64,000 bases of DNA from an uncultured Alphaproteobacteria bacterium (GTDB lineage Bacteria > Pseudomonadota > Alphaproteobacteria > Rs-D84): positions 1 through 64,000 of the forward strand of contig CALXMC010000001.1 in the NCBI GenBank assembly GCA_944389385.1, read 5' to 3'. The notes under the pieces were generated by a model. The model ran no database searches and was not told the DNA's origin. It saw only the letters and a program-made list of their open reading frames with translations. Below, one piece after another: positions 9,118 through 16,902 of the stretch; the stretch's first letter is position 1; each line of letters begins with the position of its first letter. Made by a program: the position numbers and the translations under genes.

Positions 9118-9843
9118 TTAAAATTCATATCTCAGACCAATCGATATCGAGTTATCCAACACAAAATTAACCTCGTTTTCGAACCAGAACCGATTGTCAT
9201 CCATGTCAACCAAACCATCTATGCGATGATGCCAACCTGTCAGCCCTGACAAACGATACCGCACATCCAACACCAGGTTATAATCCAATTCATACGAATA
9301 CCCCAACATCACCCCAATCATGGGCGCAAACCCATAACGCGTACGATCAGAACCATCGGCATAACCAAGCATATCGATTGTTTCAATCGGCATCGCCACA
9401 CCGGCACCAACACCCAAATACAAACCATTTGTAAAATCATAGTACAAATTCGCCATGGCATACGGAATTTGCAAATTATATTCAGCCATGTGATCTGCAT
9501 CTTCAAAATATCCCAGATAACCGGCTTCTAACTCGGCACGCCAAAAATATGCAAAACGGAAACCTGCGAATGCGCTGCCGCCAAAGACAGGTTCGAATGA
9601 AAATTCGTCACGATTATATTCTTCAACCGCACCCAAGAAATTTTCACCGCTGCTGTAATTATTTGTCCAATTCCAGAAATTCAAATCAGCACGTGCGCCA
9701 ACATACCATCCGGTCTTTGCCTTGTCCGTATAATCGTATGTAACAACATACCCCCCCATTCCATCACGTGTTAAATAACTGGGGGCGGCAAATGCCGGCG
9801 TGCTGAACGCCAACAAAACAGCCAAAGAAACATATTTTTTCAT
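9118..9843 (-). CDS. Outer-membrane beta-barrel protein (241 aa)
   Basis: It has a signal peptide (MKKYVSLAVLLAFSTPAFAA) and then alternating aromatic and polar strands (GWYVGARADLNFWNW, FAGFRFAYFW). The C-terminal strand SIGLRYEF ends in Phe, the usual signal for the BAM insertion machinery. Size fits an eight-strand OmpA/OmpW-like barrel. The ATG follows AAGGAAGGATT. It lies just behind the fibre locus on the same strand. The exact subfamily and ligand are not recognisable. Confidence 0.8.
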   Translation of the reverse strand: MKKYVSLAVLLAFSTPAFAAPSYLTRDGMGGYVVTYDYTDKAKTGWYVGARADLNFWNWTNNYSSGENFLGAVEEYNRDEFSFEPVFGGSAFAGFRFAYFWRAELEAGYLGYFEDADHMAEYNLQIPYAMANLYYDFTNGLYLGVGAGVAMPIETIDMLGYADGSDRTRYGFAPMIGVMLGYSYELDYNLVLDVRYRLSGLTGWHHRIDGLVDMDDNRFWFENEVNFVLDNSISIGLRYEF

Positions 9844-9914
9844 AATCCTTCCTTTTATTATTTGTCGTGATTATATCACAAAACGCCACATCAAAAAAAG
9901 AGGAAAATCATATA

Positions 9915-9944
9915 TTGACAACTTTTTATAAATTTTGCTAAAAT
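9915..9944 (+). promoter_or_regulatory. Sigma70-like promoter of pal
   Basis: TTGACA at 9915-9920 and TAAAAT at 9939-9944, 18 bp apart. The pal ribosome binding site (AAAAGGAAACG) and ATG at 9983 follow. Confidence 0.6.
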
Positions 9945-9982
9945 TTATGCGTAATATGAAAGAACAGAAAAGGAAACGAAAA

Positions 9983-10384
9983 ATGAAAAAATATTTATTC
10001 GGCATCATTGTTGGATTAACTCTGGCCGCATGTGGCGGACCGGGCAACATAAACGATGACAAGGTTTTCTTTGCATTTGATTCCGCAGTTATAACCGATG
10101 AATCACGCGAAGAATTGGAACGCCAATCGTTATATATGAAACGCAACCCGGACGTTAACGTCGTACTTGAAGGTCACTGTGACGAACGCGGTTCAACTGA
10201 ATACAACTTGGCATTGGGCGCACTGCGTGCGGGCAACGCGGCACACGTTTTAATTTCCGAAGATATCGAACCAGAACGCATTAAAACAATTTCTTATGGC
10301 AAAGAACGCCCGCAATATCCCGGCACTGGCGAAGAAGTTTGGGCGTTAAACCGCAATTCTACGACCAAGATTGTAACGGAATAA
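9983..10384 (+). CDS. pal: Peptidoglycan-associated lipoprotein Pal
   Basis: A 133-aa OmpA-family lipoprotein. It tethers the outer membrane to peptidoglycan and works with TolB in the Tol-Pal system during division. A lipoprotein signal with lipobox LAAC is present, and the OmpA-like domain has the peptidoglycan-binding motif GHCDERGSTEYNLALG. The start was placed at 9983 because the lipobox then falls at about residue 18 and AAAAGGAAACG lies just upstream. It sits alone, with its own promoter and a strong terminator, instead of next to tolB, which is 5 kb away on the other strand. No tolQRA is in the window. Confidence 0.95.
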   Translation: MKKYLFGIIVGLTLAACGGPGNINDDKVFFAFDSAVITDESREELERQSLYMKRNPDVNVVLEGHCDERGSTEYNLALGALRAGNAAHVLISEDIEPERIKTISYGKERPQYPGTGEEVWALNRNSTTKIVTE

Positions 10385-10409
10385 AAAATGCGCTTCGGCG
10401 CATTTTTTT
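10383..10409 (+). terminator. Rho-independent terminator of pal
   Basis: TGCGC-TTCG-GCGCA hairpin with a UUCG-type tetraloop, A run before and T run after. It begins at the pal stop codon. Confidence 0.85.
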
Positions 10410-10423
10410 ATTTCTATGCGCGC

Positions 10424-10452
10424 TTGACCGATGGGGCTTTTTTTTATACTAT
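10424..10452 (+). promoter_or_regulatory. Promoter of the ftsE operon, possibly leaderless
   Basis: TTGACC at 10424-10429 and TACTAT at 10447-10452 are 17 bp apart. A start point 7 bp downstream would fall at about 10459, immediately before the ftsE ATG at 10460, and no Shine-Dalgarno sequence is visible. Confidence 0.5.
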
Positions 10453-10459
10453 TTTCTTT

Positions 10460-11260
10460 ATGGAGAATAATACAGCAATATCTTTTGCGAACGTGGGTGC
10501 AAGATACGACAATGGACGCGAAGTCTTGTCTGACGTGTCGTTTAATATCAGTGCCGGCGGATTTTACTTTTTATCGGGCGCATCTGGGGCGGGCAAAACA
10601 ACTTTGCTGCGTTTAATATACCAGTTGCACAAACCATGCCGTGGCCAGATTAAATTATTCGGCCGTGTAACGAATGATATGACACGTGATGAAATCGCTT
10701 CATTGCGTCACAGAATGGCGATTGTATTCCAAGAATATTCGCTTTTGTCACACATGTCTGTGTTTGATAATGTCGCGTTACCATTACGCGTACGTGGTCT
10801 GCCTGAATCCAAGATAAAAAAATTGGTAATCAAGGTATTGGAATGGGTCGGATTGGCAAAATACGCAGACGCAAATCCAAAAACTTTGTCGGGCGGCCAG
10901 CAACAACGTGTATCGGTTGCGCGCGCGATTATCATTCAACCTGCGATTTTACTGGCCGACGAACCGACCGGCAATTTGGACGATGAAAACGCATCGCGTT
11001 TAATGGAATTATTTGTCCAAATGAACAAAACGTTTGGCACAACAATAATTTTGGCAACACACAGTACTAAATTGATGGACACGTATAAGTTTCCGATAAT
11101 TCACGTGGAAAATCATCGTGTCAATTTTTCTGGCGCACGCGCCGAAAAAAACACCCCAATGCCCACGCCCCAACACACTCAAAAGGTATGGCGTGGCCCC
11201 AAACCCCAAAATTATTTTTCAGAACTGTCGAAACAATTTGACGATATTGGAAACGCATAA
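10460..11260 (+). CDS. ftsE: Cell division ATP-binding protein FtsE
   Basis: The 266-aa ABC ATPase partner of FtsX, which couples division to activation of peptidoglycan hydrolases in the periplasm. Walker A is GASGAGKTT (Lys46), the signature is LSGGQQQRVS and Walker B is ILLADEPTG. A C-terminal tail of about 40 residues (about 227-266, Pro/Gln-rich) extends beyond the usual length of about 222. The ATG at 10460 was chosen because an upstream in-frame GTG/ATG region overlaps the pal terminator. It overlaps ftsX by one base (TAATG). No Shine-Dalgarno is seen. Confidence 0.93.
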   Translation: MENNTAISFANVGARYDNGREVLSDVSFNISAGGFYFLSGASGAGKTTLLRLIYQLHKPCRGQIKLFGRVTNDMTRDEIASLRHRMAIVFQEYSLLSHMSVFDNVALPLRVRGLPESKIKKLVIKVLEWVGLAKYADANPKTLSGGQQQRVSVARAIIIQPAILLADEPTGNLDDENASRLMELFVQMNKTFGTTIILATHSTKLMDTYKFPIIHVENHRVNFSGARAEKNTPMPTPQHTQKVWRGPKPQNYFSELSKQFDDIGNA

Positions 11261-12102
11261 TGGCAAAAAAACCAACTGTATTTTTATTGGTACGCGAACA
11301 ATCCGTGTTTATGACGGCAATCATGTCATTATTGACATTTTTGGCGGTGGTGGCGTTTGGAATTGCACTGGCGATTGGCACAGGTGTAATTCGTTGGAAC
11401 ACCCAGTGGGATTTGACTGCAACGGTTCAGGTAATGGATTCATCAAAATATGAATCTGTAAAAAAGATATTGGATGATAATTCTGATAAAATCAAAACAA
11501 CAACCGAAATTTCGACCGAACAAATGCACGATTTATTGCGGCCTTGGATGTCTGGCGGTGGGGACGCGTTGGAAAATTATTTACCCAAAATGTACGAATT
11601 ACAGTTTGATTCTTCGGATGATTTGGAATCAGTTGAAAAACAAATTGGCGATAACGCGCGATTTTTAACACACGCATCCGCGCTGCACAGTTCCACATCG
11701 GCCGGATGGAAAATGATTGGCATCGCATCATTTGTATTGTTGTTGACATTGGGGGCGATTGGCGTATGTATTTCGTATATTGCACGCAACACAGCATTAC
11801 TGCATCGCCGTGAATTGGAAATATTAAATCAAATTGGCGCAACCGATTCGTATGTTGCCCGCCAGATGCAGGTAATAATCGCCAAAATATGCACAATTGC
11901 AGGCTTGGCGGGATTTATGGTTGCGGCCCCTGTATTATTGTTAATAATCGCCACAGCACACAGTGCGCGCGTGGGTCTGATGGCTATGTTGGGTATATCG
12001 GGTTGGGGATGGTTTGCATTATTTATGTTACCGATTGCGATAATTATTTTTGCGATATGGATAACACGCCGCACAACTGTTGAAATTCTAGAAGCGAACT
12101 GA
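11260..12102 (+). CDS. ftsX: Cell division protein FtsX
   Basis: A 280-aa inner-membrane partner of FtsE. It has one N-terminal membrane segment (about 20-43), a periplasmic loop (about 45-150) and three C-terminal segments, the FtsX topology. In family members the loop recruits EnvC/NlpD-type hydrolase activators; an NlpD-like protein is encoded at 61.5-62.8 kb. It is translationally coupled to ftsE and to the DUF218 gene, whose ATG overlaps its stop. Confidence 0.9.
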   Translation: MAKKPTVFLLVREQSVFMTAIMSLLTFLAVVAFGIALAIGTGVIRWNTQWDLTATVQVMDSSKYESVKKILDDNSDKIKTTTEISTEQMHDLLRPWMSGGGDALENYLPKMYELQFDSSDDLESVEKQIGDNARFLTHASALHSSTSAGWKMIGIASFVLLLTLGAIGVCISYIARNTALLHRRELEILNQIGATDSYVARQMQVIIAKICTIAGLAGFMVAAPVLLLIIATAHSARVGLMAMLGISGWGWFALFMLPIAIIIFAIWITRRTTVEILEAN

Positions 12103-12617
12103 TGAAATTTTTAACCCCATCTTTATTGGTATTAACGTGCTTTGTAATTGGCGGTGCGGTTTTCAAATCTATGGCACCGCGCACATGCGGCACTATATTA
12201 TCTGATGACACAATATTTGTTTTAACGGGTGACATGCGCAGAATTCCTTTTGCCATGCGTCAACTGCGGAAATACCCAAACGCAGATTTATACATCATCG
12301 GCGCGGGCGAAAACACAACATTTGATTTTTCAAAACGTGTAACAATCGAATCGGATTCAAAATCTACATATCAAAATGCACTGGCGATACGCGAAATTGC
12401 AAATCGTACCGGATTGGACAGAATAGTTTTAATCACAACCGAAGATCACATGAATCGCGCAAAATATCTGATTCAGCGCGAAATGCCACAATCTGAAATC
12501 GTGACATGTCCGGTGCCGTTATCTGATATGCCCGTTACAAAAAGACTTGAACGTTGGACGGTTGAATATATAAAATATATCGCCACAATGTTTGGTATAA
12601 ACGAAGGGTATAAATAA
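12102..12617 (+). CDS. DUF218 / YdcF-ElyC-SanA family membrane protein
   Basis: 171 aa. An N-terminal membrane anchor (about 5-23) is followed by a DUF218 fold with IFVLTGDMRRIPFA, YIIGAGE, STYQNA and IVLITTEDHMNRA. Members of this family act in envelope biogenesis in several bacteria, but the biochemical reaction is not settled. It overlaps the ftsX stop and precedes plsC, an arrangement I associate with alphaproteobacteria. Confidence 0.8.
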   Translation: MKFLTPSLLVLTCFVIGGAVFKSMAPRTCGTILSDDTIFVLTGDMRRIPFAMRQLRKYPNADLYIIGAGENTTFDFSKRVTIESDSKSTYQNALAIREIANRTGLDRIVLITTEDHMNRAKYLIQREMPQSEIVTCPVPLSDMPVTKRLERWTVEYIKYIATMFGINEGYK

Positions 12618-12639
12618 AAAATAAAGGAAAATTAGCAAA

Positions 12640-13347
12640 ATGTTCAGAACAATTATATTCAAACTGATATTGGCATTACACTTTATTCTGTGGTCACCGA
12701 TATTGTTGATTGGCTTGATATCCGACGGATTGAACAGATTTTTTGTACTGTCGTGCGCACGTGGCGTTTTATTTTGGGCGCGCGTTATCGCCGGAATAAA
12801 ATACAAAATTCATTATCCCCCACACGAAGAAAACGGCGTCCCAGTTACCCCAAACGGCAACATCCGATTGGATGGCAAATCGATAATTGCATCAAAACAC
12901 ATGTCTATTTTGGAAGTTGCGATACTTTCCACCCACGTCAAAAATTCATTTTTCATAATTAAGCGCGAATTATTATGGATACCGATTTACGGTTGGGCAT
13001 TTTGGCGTATGGGTTTGCAACCTGTTAATCGCGCACGTGGTGCAACAAACATGCAAAAATTAACACATGCAGTCGCAAAAAAAATTATGGACGGCAAAGT
13101 TCTGATAATCTTTCCCGAAGGTACACGCACCAAACCCGGTCATCCCGTCAAATTAAAACGTGGATTGCTGTTTTTGGCACACGAATTAAAATTGCCAATC
13201 TTGCCGGTGGGCACTGATTCAGGAAAATTTTGGCCAAAACACGGCCGCATGCACAGCGGAACTGCAAACGTATGGTTTGAACCAGTATTGCCATCCAGCG
13301 CATCATTGGACGAAATATACGATGCAATTAACCGCCACAGTGCATAA
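12640..13347 (+). CDS. plsC: 1-acyl-sn-glycerol-3-phosphate acyltransferase PlsC
   Basis: 235 aa. It transfers a second acyl chain to lysophosphatidic acid to give phosphatidic acid at the inner membrane. An N-terminal hydrophobic segment (5-30) is followed by the acyltransferase motif KHMSILEVA, an HX4E variant of the usual HX4D (His87, Glu92), then FPEGTRTKPG and LPILPVGTDSG. It is the last gene of the ftsEX operon, 22 bp after the DUF218 gene. HX4E variants occur in the family, so activity is still likely. pgsA and plsY, the other phospholipid genes in the window, lie elsewhere. Confidence 0.9.
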   Translation: MFRTIIFKLILALHFILWSPILLIGLISDGLNRFFVLSCARGVLFWARVIAGIKYKIHYPPHEENGVPVTPNGNIRLDGKSIIASKHMSILEVAILSTHVKNSFFIIKRELLWIPIYGWAFWRMGLQPVNRARGATNMQKLTHAVAKKIMDGKVLIIFPEGTRTKPGHPVKLKRGLLFLAHELKLPILPVGTDSGKFWPKHGRMHSGTANVWFEPVLPSSASLDEIYDAINRHSA

Positions 13348-13364
13348 AGTTAATCAAAAAAAAT

Positions 13365-14660
13365 TTATCGTTCATTCACATCGCGCGCAATCACCATTTT
13401 GCGCGCGTTATACATTTTACGCAAACGCGCAATAAATTTATCATATCCCTGCTTTACCCGCAGTCCATCACGCCATTTATTATATTCGCCGCAAATTCGC
13501 GTTATCCATTTGTCTGTTGTCGCGGCGATATTTTTATTATATTCACCGACTGATTTGAAAACACCTTCTGGATTACGGTTATTACATGCGATAATACCAT
13601 CTGCATTTTTATGCAAATTTGAATCCAGCGACGATACACCGATTAAATCCCGAACGAACACATCAACATCCGCCCCATTGTCATAGCCTGATTTTATAAA
13701 ATCGTACAAAGTATCAAAATCCGCCGATTTTGACATCAGTCCCCCGGGCCGAAACCAAGCACCATCATGTAATAAATCATCCACACTCAACAAAGCCTTT
13801 TCCAGATAATAAGACGGCGACAAAGAATGGCCTTTGTTTGAATCTATACCAACGCCCCCCATATTCACAGCCGCACTTGCGGCACTGTGCGCAACACTTG
13901 ACGCATCTGCGACATATTCTATATAACGATATCCCATATTCTTGCAAGTTTCGCGCGTTGCGACATCACGCACCACGTTGGATAAAAACGCGTTTTGCGC
14001 GTCGATGCACATACCACGAATAACCGCATTTTTATCACGCGCAGAATCATACACCCCCCTGGCACTTTTTCCCGCCACATCCAACATCATTTGAATTTCA
14101 TCATCGGTAAAATCGTCGCGCCACCCAAGATTATCATATTCGCGCCGCTGATATTTATCCATATATGTTTCATAAATAAATTGCTTTTGTTGGGGCGTAA
14201 AACCATCCATTTTATACAAAGTTTCATTACCCTTTATCTCATATAATTCGCCCCAAGATACATCCCCAGGCCGCACCAACCGCGTCCCTATTGGCAAAAC
14301 CAAACCGGTCTTTATATCCGGGGCAAAGAAAGTATCGAACACAGACAACTGCAATGGATTACCATTTTGTTTCACAACGTCTTTATAAGGTGCCAAAATA
14401 ACATACGGCGTATCCGTCCAACTGCCAAACCCCACAGTTCCAACAACAATATGATTCAAAGTGGTATGCACTGTTGCGCGCGGTATTTCAAAATCAGTCG
14501 CCATTGCTGTGGTTTTTATCGCCATCTGGCCATTTTTTAATTTTTCTGGCATATATTTGGTGGTATGCACAATCAACCAATTATCAGGATTTGACATATA
14601 TTCAATTTCAGAATTTTCATCAGACAATTTTTTTACAGCATTTTCAAAATCACTTGTCAT
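13365..14660 (-). CDS. Uncharacterised protein (431 aa)
   Basis: Not recognised. It has no signal peptide or membrane segment; the sequence is mixed, with Asp/Lys/Tyr-rich helices toward the C-terminus and a small Ala/Ser stretch (VAHSAASAAVNMGG) near residue 270. The region around residues 55-140 (TTAMATDFEIPRATVHTTLN, TDTPYVILAPYKD, LPIGTRLVRPG) looks like a compact beta domain. A TTG at 14672 could add four residues, but the ATG at 14660 fits the upstream TTGTTA-17-TATAAT promoter better. It is convergent with plsC and separate from the tolB operon. Confidence 0.65.
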   Translation of the reverse strand: MTSDFENAVKKLSDENSEIEYMSNPDNWLIVHTTKYMPEKLKNGQMAIKTTAMATDFEIPRATVHTTLNHIVVGTVGFGSWTDTPYVILAPYKDVVKQNGNPLQLSVFDTFFAPDIKTGLVLPIGTRLVRPGDVSWGELYEIKGNETLYKMDGFTPQQKQFIYETYMDKYQRREYDNLGWRDDFTDDEIQMMLDVAGKSARGVYDSARDKNAVIRGMCIDAQNAFLSNVVRDVATRETCKNMGYRYIEYVADASSVAHSAASAAVNMGGVGIDSNKGHSLSPSYYLEKALLSVDDLLHDGAWFRPGGLMSKSADFDTLYDFIKSGYDNGADVDVFVRDLIGVSSLDSNLHKNADGIIACNNRNPEGVFKSVGEYNKNIAATTDKWITRICGEYNKWRDGLRVKQGYDKFIARLRKMYNARKMVIARDVNER

Positions 14661-14683
14661 ACCACACCCCAAAATTCCAAGTA

Positions 14684-14712
14684 ATTATATCAGAAAATAC
14701 AATAAATAACAA
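14684..14712 (-). promoter_or_regulatory. Promoter of the 431-aa gene
   Basis: On the minus strand, TTGTTA (14712-14707), 17-bp spacer and a perfect TATAAT (14689-14684). The ATG is at 14660, with GGGGTG close upstream. Confidence 0.6.
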
Positions 14713-14713
14713 T

Positions 14714-15133
14714 TTATTCACACCACGATGCGCGACGCCCGCCATCGTATGGACGCCCCAATTTTTCATCCAATAAAATTTTTGATAAATTGCGCCCATC
14801 AGATAAATAAACATCCGCGTCAATTCGCCCCAGATATTTATCATCTTTAATATTTCGCAGTTCAACCACACAACCTTTGGGCAACAAATACAACATTCTG
14901 TCACGTGCGCGCACCGCCATTTGAATCTCGCGCTCGCACGCCCCATGAATTTCAGGCGTATCAACATCACTTAACCGCACACGCGCATCCACACCGACAC
15001 CATCTGCGACCAAGACATGTGCGGCAAACGTATCTCCGTCCAAAACATAGTCAACCACGGCCGGCACAGCATACGCCCGACCGCATACCAATACAGCGAC
15101 CCCAACCAATATTACGGCAATCTTGGCGACCAT
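14714..15133 (-). CDS. Secreted thermonuclease-family (SNase) protein
   Basis: 139 aa with an N-terminal signal peptide (about 1-22) and a staphylococcal-nuclease fold: DYVLDGDTFAAH, VRLSDVDTPEIHGACE and YLGRIDADVYLSDGRNLS. The residues matching the catalytic Arg, Glu and Arg of the family (RLSDVDTPE and LGR) are present, so activity as a secreted calcium-dependent nuclease is plausible. The start overlaps the end of tolB by 22 bp, so the two are probably cotranscribed and coupled. Role (nutrient or DNA scavenging, or biofilm DNA) is inference. Confidence 0.85.
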   Translation of the reverse strand: MVAKIAVILVGVAVLVCGRAYAVPAVVDYVLDGDTFAAHVLVADGVGVDARVRLSDVDTPEIHGACEREIQMAVRARDRMLYLLPKGCVVELRNIKDDKYLGRIDADVYLSDGRNLSKILLDEKLGRPYDGGRRASWCE

Positions 15134-16428
15134 GTTGGCTCGACCCCATAAACCCCATCTGGCAAAGAAATATCATACAAATTTTGCCCGGTAATATCGA
15201 CACTGCGAATATGGCTCATACGTTCCATACCATCGACAGTTTTCTCAGTTTCATAATACACCAACCGACGGGATCCGGGTGCCCAGGATGGGGCCTCCAT
15301 ATACCAACCACCGGCCAAGATTTTTTCATTACGCCCACGCGTATCCATAATCCCGATATAGAATGTATCATCGGCCATCTTGGTAAATGCAATAAATTGT
15401 CCATCGGGCGACCAAGCGGGCGTAGCATATCGCCCTGCCCCATACGTAATACGTTCAACTTCGCCTGATTCCAGATCCAAGATATAGATTTGTTGATTAC
15501 CACTGCGATCGGAATTAAACGCCATTTTTTTACCATCGGGCGAATAAGACGGACTGACATTCAAAGAATTCCCGAACGTCAATTGTCGTAATTTTTTGGA
15601 TTCTATATCATATTCATATATATGCGTTATACCATTTTTAACCAAAGACAAAGCAACCTTTGTGCCATCAGGCGAAAATCGTGGTGCGAAATTCATTCCA
15701 CCAAATTGCCCCAAACGACGTTGTTCGCCTGTATTCAAATCCAACGTCCAAACCATTGGATCGTTATCACGATACGATAAAAAGACAATTGTTTGCATAT
15801 TGGGCGAAAAATGCGGTGACATAACAAAAGTATCTTCATCAGACAGATACCGCAACCCATATCCATCTTGATCCATAATGGCCATACGTTTTACCCGTTC
15901 TGTAACCGGCCCCGTTTCAGCAATAAAAACAATTTGAGTATCAAAATATCCGATTTCGCCGGTCAATCGTTCATAAATTCCATCAGCCATAATATGCGCC
16001 AAACGCCGCACAGATTTTTTTGATGCCACCAAACTTTGCGCCTCGATTTGTTCGCGTCCGGCCACATCCCAAACATAAAATTCCAGATTATACCGCCCAC
16101 CGGATTCAGCGGATAATTTCGCCTGGACCAACACTTGCGCGCGCACCGCCGACCACAATTTGAAATCAGGCATTTTTCCCATTTCAACAAACTCGGGCAA
16201 GGCGTCACGCGATACAATTCGAAAAAGTCCCGTCGATTTCAAATCCGCGTCCACCACATCGCGTATCATTTCTGCATCTTTGGCGGACACATTACCAAAC
16301 GTTTCGATTTTTTGCACTGCGACCGCAACGGGGTCCAGCGCATTTGCCACAATATCAACACGCAACTCGGCCATGGCGGGTCCGGCCAAGAACACAAACA
16401 AAGCGATAAATAAAAATCTTTTCAACAT
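15112..16428 (-). CDS. tolB: Tol-Pal system protein TolB
   Basis: 438 aa, a periplasmic beta-propeller that binds Pal. A signal peptide (MLKRFLFIALFVFLAGPAMA) and an N-terminal domain (about 21-160) precede six WD40-like blades, each with SPDG-type turns (RFSPDGTKVA, SYSPDGKKMAFNSD, AWSPDGQFIAF, WAPGSRRLVYYE). The start at 16428 was chosen over an upstream in-frame start because it opens directly on the signal peptide and GGAAAGGA lies upstream. The partner pal is 5 kb away on the other strand. Confidence 0.93.
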   Translation of the reverse strand: MLKRFLFIALFVFLAGPAMAELRVDIVANALDPVAVAVQKIETFGNVSAKDAEMIRDVVDADLKSTGLFRIVSRDALPEFVEMGKMPDFKLWSAVRAQVLVQAKLSAESGGRYNLEFYVWDVAGREQIEAQSLVASKKSVRRLAHIMADGIYERLTGEIGYFDTQIVFIAETGPVTERVKRMAIMDQDGYGLRYLSDEDTFVMSPHFSPNMQTIVFLSYRDNDPMVWTLDLNTGEQRRLGQFGGMNFAPRFSPDGTKVALSLVKNGITHIYEYDIESKKLRQLTFGNSLNVSPSYSPDGKKMAFNSDRSGNQQIYILDLESGEVERITYGAGRYATPAWSPDGQFIAFTKMADDTFYIGIMDTRGRNEKILAGGWYMEAPSWAPGSRRLVYYETEKTVDGMERMSHIRSVDITGQNLYDISLPDGVYGVEPTWSPRLP

Positions 16429-16540
16429 ATCAAAAAATCCTTTCCGATTTTGGTTCAAATCCATTCTATATACAACCAATTAAAAAAGCAAGAAATCACA
16501 CCCAAATACAAACGTAATCACAATCGCCCCCACAACAGTA

Positions 16541-16581
16541 ATTACAACCGTGTTGACGGTCGCGATTACAAATGTATTGAC
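16541..16581 (+). repeat. Two direct repeats upstream of the RHH operon
   Basis: ATTACAACCGTGTTGAC (16541-16557) and ATTACAAATGTATTGAC (16565-16581) match at 14 of 17 positions with a 24-bp period. The second runs into the palindrome over the -35 box. They may be extra operator half-sites. Confidence 0.5.
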
Positions 16582-16604
16582 AAATGTCAATACGATGATA
16601 TAGT
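16574..16604 (+). promoter_or_regulatory. Promoter with overlapping palindromic operator
   Basis: A perfect inverted repeat GTATTGACA / TGTCAATAC (16574-16582 and 16585-16593, 2-bp centre) contains the -35 box TTGACA (16577-16582). TATAGT at 16599-16604 follows after 16 bp. A repressor bound here would block RNA polymerase. The downstream ribbon-helix-helix-like protein is the obvious candidate for autoregulation; that link is inference. Confidence 0.65.
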
Positions 16605-16649
16605 CAGTTGTAAACACTGTGGTATTGCTATTGGTATAGGAGGTTGTGT

Positions 16650-16901
16650 ATGCCAAACGTAATGCAGCAATTATTTATAATGAATATCGAGGCGTTATTA
16701 AAAGAATACGCCGCATATCGTGCGTTTAATAAATCAGACAGCGTTATAAACATGCGTATTCCGCACCAGATTCTGGAACGCATAAAAACCCTGGCCGAGC
16801 AGCAGCATGTACCCTATCAGTTGCTGATTTCATCTGTACTTTATTCTTTGGTCAGTGCCGACGCTGCCCCTGCCCCTCAACAACAAACAATGGGATATTA
16901 A
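16650..16901 (+). CDS. CopG-like ribbon-helix-helix protein (83 aa)
   Basis: Its core INMRIPHQILERIKTLAEQQ and then VPYQLLISSVLYSLV matches the style of CopG/RHH antitoxins: a short beta strand (MRIP) and two helices. Such proteins form dimers that bind palindromic operators. The start at 16650 follows a full AGGAGG (16638-16643) with a 6-nt spacer; an upstream TTG is less likely. One base separates it from the next gene, as in toxin-antitoxin pairs. The short Pro/Gln tail (APAPQQQTMGY) is odd. Confidence 0.65.
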   Translation: MPNVMQQLFIMNIEALLKEYAAYRAFNKSDSVINMRIPHQILERIKTLAEQQHVPYQLLISSVLYSLVSADAAPAPQQQTMGY

Positions 16902-16902
16902 A

